A stretch of DNA of 64,000 nt from the NCBI GenBank assembly GCA_964538375.1, contig CAZIFQ010000015.1:14220-78219 (forward strand), given 5' to 3'. Shown here in pieces: positions 60,874-64,000 of this stretch. The position numbers and the translations under genes are program-made. Numbering within the stretch: position 1 is the stretch's first letter; each line of letters begins with the position of its first letter. Below the pieces are notes generated by a model. The model saw only the letters and a list, made by a program, of their open reading frames with translations, ran no database searches and had not been told where the DNA came from. Source of the DNA: JAUUZQ01 sp964538375 (GTDB lineage: Bacteria; Bacteroidota; Bacteroidia; Bacteroidales; GCA-2748055).

Positions 60874-61746
60874 ATGAAAAGTAAGATATTAGTAACAGGA
60901 GCCAATGGTCAGCTGGGCAATGAACTCAGAGAACTTGCGCCCTCATCAGGGCATCAATTTTACTATACTGATATCGGTCAACTGGATCTTACTTCTGAAA
61001 CCGACACCAGGAAATATCTCGATTCAATTTCCCCGGATTATATAATTAATTGTGCTGCATACACGGCTGTGGATAAAGCCGAAAGCGATGCTGAGCAGGC
61101 CCTGGCCGTTAACGCTGTTGTTCCTGAGATACTGGTCGCTTATGCCAGGGACAAAAAAACAAGGTTGATACATATTTCTACAGATTATGTTTTCTCCGGT
61201 AAGGGTGACACTCCATTGAAGGAAACAGATGTTCCCGGACCAGAGAGTGTGTACGGGAGAACAAAACTGATTGGAGAGTTTATTATGGAGAGTCATCCAC
61301 AATCCATAATTATCAGGACATCCTGGCTCTACTCCTCCTATGGAAAAAATTTTGTTAAGACGATGGTCGGATTGATGGCTGAGAAAAAAGAATTACAAAT
61401 TGTATTTGATCAGTACGGGACCCCGACATATGCTGCTGACCTGGCCGGGGCTATTCTTCAAATCATTAAGAGTGCCGATCAAAACGAGGATAACTTTAAA
61501 CCCGGCTATTATCATTATTCGAATGAAGGATCAACAACATGGTTTGAACTGGCAGGAGAGATTAAGAAATTTCTTGGATCAGGTTGTGTAATACATCCGG
61601 TTGATACAATAGATTATCCCCTGCCGGCTCCGAGACCTATGTACAGTGTAATGAGCAAAGAAAAAATTGTAAAAGCATACGGAATTGAGATTCCTTCCTG
61701 GAAGGATAGCTTAGAAGTATGCTTGAAAAAAATGACTGATAAATAG
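60874..61746 (+). CDS. rfbD: dTDP-4-dehydrorhamnose reductase
   Basis: Reduces dTDP-4-keto-L-rhamnose to dTDP-L-rhamnose with NAD(P)H. The 290-residue SDR protein has ILVTGANGQLGNELRELAPS, INCAAYTAVDKAESDAEQAL, LIHISTDYVFSGKGDTPLKE, and the active-site tyrosine/lysine in GPESVYGRTKLIGE, with IIIRTSWLYSSYGKNFVKTM. Next gene is the hexose mutase after 13 bases. Secure. Confidence 0.96.
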   Translation: MKSKILVTGANGQLGNELRELAPSSGHQFYYTDIGQLDLTSETDTRKYLDSISPDYIINCAAYTAVDKAESDAEQALAVNAVVPEILVAYARDKKTRLIHISTDYVFSGKGDTPLKETDVPGPESVYGRTKLIGEFIMESHPQSIIIRTSWLYSSYGKNFVKTMVGLMAEKKELQIVFDQYGTPTYAADLAGAILQIIKSADQNEDNFKPGYYHYSNEGSTTWFELAGEIKKFLGSGCVIHPVDTIDYPLPAPRPMYSVMSKEKIVKAYGIEIPSWKDSLEVCLKKMTDK

Positions 61747-61759
61747 ATATTACTACAAA

Positions 61760-63505
61760 ATGGAAAACAAAAGTATGATAGAACAGGTAAGAGAAACTGC
61801 ACAGCAGTGGCTCGCAAGCAATATTGATAGTGAGACAAAAACCTCCATCATCAATATGTTGCAGAATGACGAAAAAGAACTTGTAGAAAGCTTTTACAAA
61901 GTGTTGGAATTTGGTACAGGCGGACTCCGTGGGATTATGGGTGCAGGTACCAACCGAATAAATATTTATACTGTTGGTATGGCTACCCAGGGATTATGCA
62001 ACTATCTCTTAAAAGAGTTCAAACACCTGGAGCAGATCAAAGTTGCCATTGCTCACGATTGTCGCAATAACAGTCCCCTGTTTGCCCAAACCACCGCTGA
62101 TATTTTCAGTGCAAATGGCATTAAAGCATACCTGTTCGACGGACTGCGGCCTACGCCCGAACTTAGCTTTGCCATCCGGGAGCTGGGTTGCCAGAGTGGC
62201 GTTGTTATTACAGCTTCACACAATCCAAAAGAATATAACGGGTATAAGGCCTATTGGGAAGACGGTGCGCAGATCATCGCTCCGCACGATGAGAATATTG
62301 TTAAACAAGTAAAGAACATCAAATCCATCAATGATGTGAAATTTAAAGGCAATCCTGATCTAATTGAAATGATTGGTGAAGAGATAGATGAAATCTACCT
62401 GGAAAAGGTTGTTAGTCAGTCATTAAACAGGGATCTGATTGCTAAACATTCAGACATAAAAATCGTATATACTCCTATTCATGGTACCGGCGTAAAGCTT
62501 GTACCGGAGGCAATGAAACGCCTTGGATTCAAAAATATTTATAATGTGCCTGAACAGGATGTAGTGAGCGGTGAATTTCCAACGGTTGTTTCTCCAAACC
62601 CGGAGGAATCTGCCGCCTTGAGCCTGGCGCTTAAAAAAGCGGATGAAGTAGGTGCAGACCTGGTAATGGCTACTGATCCGGATGCCGACAGGGTTGGAAT
62701 TGCAGTAAGAAATAATAAGGGAGAACTGATCCTGATGAATGGAAATCAGACTGCTGTATTGCTTTCTTACTATCTCATCTCTCAATGGAAAAAGAATGGC
62801 AAGCTGAAAGGCAAGGAGTTCATTGCCAAAACAATTGTAACTACAGAATTGATCACAGATATTGCCAATAAATTCGAAGTTCAATATTTTGATTGCCTGA
62901 CCGGTTTCAAATGGATTGCAGATGTTATAAGGCAGCATGAAGAAGACATGACTTATATTGGTGGTGGTGAAGAGAGTTATGGCTTCATGATTGGTGATTT
63001 CGTGAGAGACAAGGATGCTGTTTCTGCCTGTTCAATGATTGCAGAGATTGCCGCCTGGGCTAAGGAACAGGGCAAAAACCTCTTCGATGTCATCCAGGAT
63101 ATCTATTTGGAATTCTCTTTCTACAAAGAAGGCCTCGTTTCTATTTACAGGCAAGGCAAAGAAGGAGCCGAGGAGATTGCTGCCATGATGGAGAAATTCA
63201 GGTCAACACCTCCGGAAACTATCGATGGCGCTGATGTGGTCCTGGTACACGACTACCTGAAGCGACAGACCTACGATACGATTTCACATTTGAGATATGA
63301 CATCCAGCTACCGAAATCCAATGTGCTGCAATATATCGCAAAGAATGGTACAAAAGTATCCATCAGACCATCCGGTACTGAACCCAAGATCAAGTTTTAT
63401 TTCAGTGTGAATGCTCCCCTGGCCAGCAAAGAAGATTATGAAGCCCTGAATGCAGAGCTTGAAGCCAGAATTGAGAATTTGAAGAAGGATTTGGGCCTGG
63501 TTTAG
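61760..63505 (+). CDS. phospho-sugar mutase (phosphoglucomutase/phosphomannomutase type)
   Basis: Interconverts hexose 1- and 6-phosphates, feeding the adjacent sugar-nucleotide genes. The 581-residue protein has the phosphoserine loop VVITASHNPKEYNGYKAYW (Ser near residue 155), the metal loop ATDPDADRVGIAVRN near 310, the sugar-binding GGGEESYGFMIGDFVRDKD near 410, and phosphate-binding SIRPSGTEPKIKFYF near 535. Length fits the PgcA-like long form in this phylum. It is the last gene of the cluster, followed by a hairpin. Confidence 0.95.
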   Translation: MENKSMIEQVRETAQQWLASNIDSETKTSIINMLQNDEKELVESFYKVLEFGTGGLRGIMGAGTNRINIYTVGMATQGLCNYLLKEFKHLEQIKVAIAHDCRNNSPLFAQTTADIFSANGIKAYLFDGLRPTPELSFAIRELGCQSGVVITASHNPKEYNGYKAYWEDGAQIIAPHDENIVKQVKNIKSINDVKFKGNPDLIEMIGEEIDEIYLEKVVSQSLNRDLIAKHSDIKIVYTPIHGTGVKLVPEAMKRLGFKNIYNVPEQDVVSGEFPTVVSPNPEESAALSLALKKADEVGADLVMATDPDADRVGIAVRNNKGELILMNGNQTAVLLSYYLISQWKKNGKLKGKEFIAKTIVTTELITDIANKFEVQYFDCLTGFKWIADVIRQHEEDMTYIGGGEESYGFMIGDFVRDKDAVSACSMIAEIAAWAKEQGKNLFDVIQDIYLEFSFYKEGLVSIYRQGKEGAEEIAAMMEKFRSTPPETIDGADVVLVHDYLKRQTYDTISHLRYDIQLPKSNVLQYIAKNGTKVSIRPSGTEPKIKFYFSVNAPLASKEDYEALNAELEARIENLKKDLGLV

Positions 63506-63520
63506 GGATAATCAATTTCG

Positions 63521-63552
63521 AGGATGTATCATATAGACTTATGATGCATCCT
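63521..63552. terminator. hairpin after the phospho-sugar mutase gene
   Basis: Arms AGGATGTATCATA and TATGATGCATCCT (one mismatch) with a 6-base loop, 15 bases past the stop. A weak T-tract follows, so termination strength is uncertain. It lies between convergent genes. Confidence 0.6.
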
Positions 63553-63588
63553 TATATCAGCCAACATATCTATTTGATCGTGTCAGGT

Positions 63589-63804
63589 CTATTTCTTTAC
63601 CTTTTGCTTTATCCCTATCAGGACATACAATAGTGGTCCTAATACCGGAAGCAGTAAAATAAGCAGCACCCAAATAAGTTTATTCGAGCCGGTAAATTCA
63701 TTTCTCAAGACATCAATTAAAGCTATAAGCATTAGCGGAAGCACTATCAGAATTGCAACAATAATAATGATTTGCCAGGCTCCTACCATTCCTAAAATTG
63801 TCAT
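63589..63804 (-). CDS. small PLDc_N-domain membrane protein
   Basis: A 71-residue protein with two hydrophobic helices (about residues 10-30 and 42-62) and the PLDc_N pattern: LPLMLIALIDVLRNEF, then KLIWVLLILLLPVLGPLLYVLIG. This domain is the N-terminal membrane part of cardiolipin synthases; alone it is seen in many small proteins with unclear roles. I chose ATG 63804 over 63831 because the longer N-terminus precedes a normal start. Ends in basic KQKVKK. Confidence 0.85.
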   Translation of the reverse strand: MTILGMVGAWQIIIIVAILIVLPLMLIALIDVLRNEFTGSNKLIWVLLILLLPVLGPLLYVLIGIKQKVKK

Positions 63805-63874
63805 ATTGATTAGGTTTTGATTTAAATACAAGATAATAAGAAAATTTTAAAAAGTTGGTAATATATTTACAACC

Positions 63875-64000
63875 ATGAAAACCTACCGCAAAGAACTCTG
63901 GTTCGATATCAAAGCCAGGAGAGAATTAATCAACATCACGCATGTTGTAAATGAGTGTTTAAGGGAAAGTGAAATAAGCGAAGGGCTATGCCTTGTAAAT
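63875..64000 (+). CDS. YjbQ-family protein, start only (cut by window edge)
   Basis: The first 42 residues (MKTYRKELWFDIKARRELIN...) fit the YjbQ/UPF0047 family: INITHVVNECLRESEISEG, then LCLVN, which begins the conserved beta strand before the metal/substrate histidine. Some members have thiamine-phosphate synthase side activity. The rest lies beyond the window. A promoter-like TATATTTA lies at 63862-63869, 5 bases before the ATG. Confidence 0.85.
   Translation, partial: MKTYRKELWFDIKARRELINITHVVNECLRESEISEGLCLVN

Noticed and set aside
1..64000. CRISPR arrays, tRNA/rRNA genes, insertion sequences, prophage genes, toxin-antitoxin or defence loci
   Set aside because: I looked for regular spaced repeats, tRNA T-loop signatures, transposases, integrases other than XerD, and defence enzymes; none was visible.

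Overview
The window reads as chromosomal DNA from a member of the Bacteroidota, probably an uncultured Marinilabiliales/Bacteroidales-like or related marine or sediment lineage; rank below phylum is inference. The evidence is a Bacteroidota-type -7 promoter element (TAnnTTTG) upstream of many genes, a gliding-motility/T9SS type B C-terminal domain protein, a BT_3928-family protein, DUF6702, DUF1015 beside serA/serC, and ribosomal protein S1 with a long acidic N-terminal extension. I see no phage, plasmid, insertion sequence, CRISPR, rRNA or tRNA gene. It is mostly a core housekeeping segment with a few less understood loci.

Layout. 1-2.5 kb: start of uvrA, an ECF sigma factor with a small downstream ORF, and rsmE divergent from a metallophosphoesterase. 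3-8.8 kb: a very large secreted protein of unknown function, an N-terminally truncated prmA and tpiA. 9.1-13.5 kb: an orphan hybrid histidine kinase, a GT87-like membrane glycosyltransferase and an exported unknown. 13.5-24 kb: an oligopeptide-type permease overlapping a BT_3928/DoxX-like gene, tmk, folP, cdaA, plsY, pckA, ppdK. 24.3-30.8 kb: xerD, HupE/UreJ-like protein, then a co-directional exported set (DUF6702, CHU_C protein, TPR, HEAT).

30.9-41 kb: a serine operon serC-serA-DUF1015-yggS-DHOD-like, then gcvT-comB, a PorE-like OmpA protein and a TPR protein. 41.3-47.6 kb: HPt and STAS signalling proteins, an OB-fold-like lipoprotein, a PepSY-type membrane protein, an ABCG-like ATPase-permease with a TerB-like N-terminus, and a siaB-siaC pair. 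47.8-57 kb: rlmL, nadR-like kinase, pnuC, an S41 protease, guaA, rnz, a STAS protein and rpsA. 57.1-63.5 kb: nucleotide-sugar genes ugd, uxs, rfbA, rfbC, rfbD and a phosphohexomutase. The window ends with a small PLDc_N membrane protein and the start of a YjbQ-family gene.

How genes work together: pckA and ppdK sit at the PEP/pyruvate/oxaloacetate node. serC and serA supply phosphoserine and gcvT handles one-carbon units from glycine. The sugar genes feed surface polysaccharide synthesis (UDP-glucuronate, UDP-xylose, dTDP-rhamnose, though rfbB is absent here). pnuC with the NadR-like kinase forms a vitamin salvage pair. The HPt, STAS and SiaB/SiaC proteins look like parts of phosphorylation-driven partner switching. 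No clear-cut new defence or mobile system was found. The best leads are the giant secreted protein, the DUF1015 serine operon, the SiaB/SiaC and HPt/STAS modules, the TerB-ABCG fusion, the truncated prmA, a perfect 26-bp palindrome, and a small dispersed GTCTCTAC palindromic repeat.
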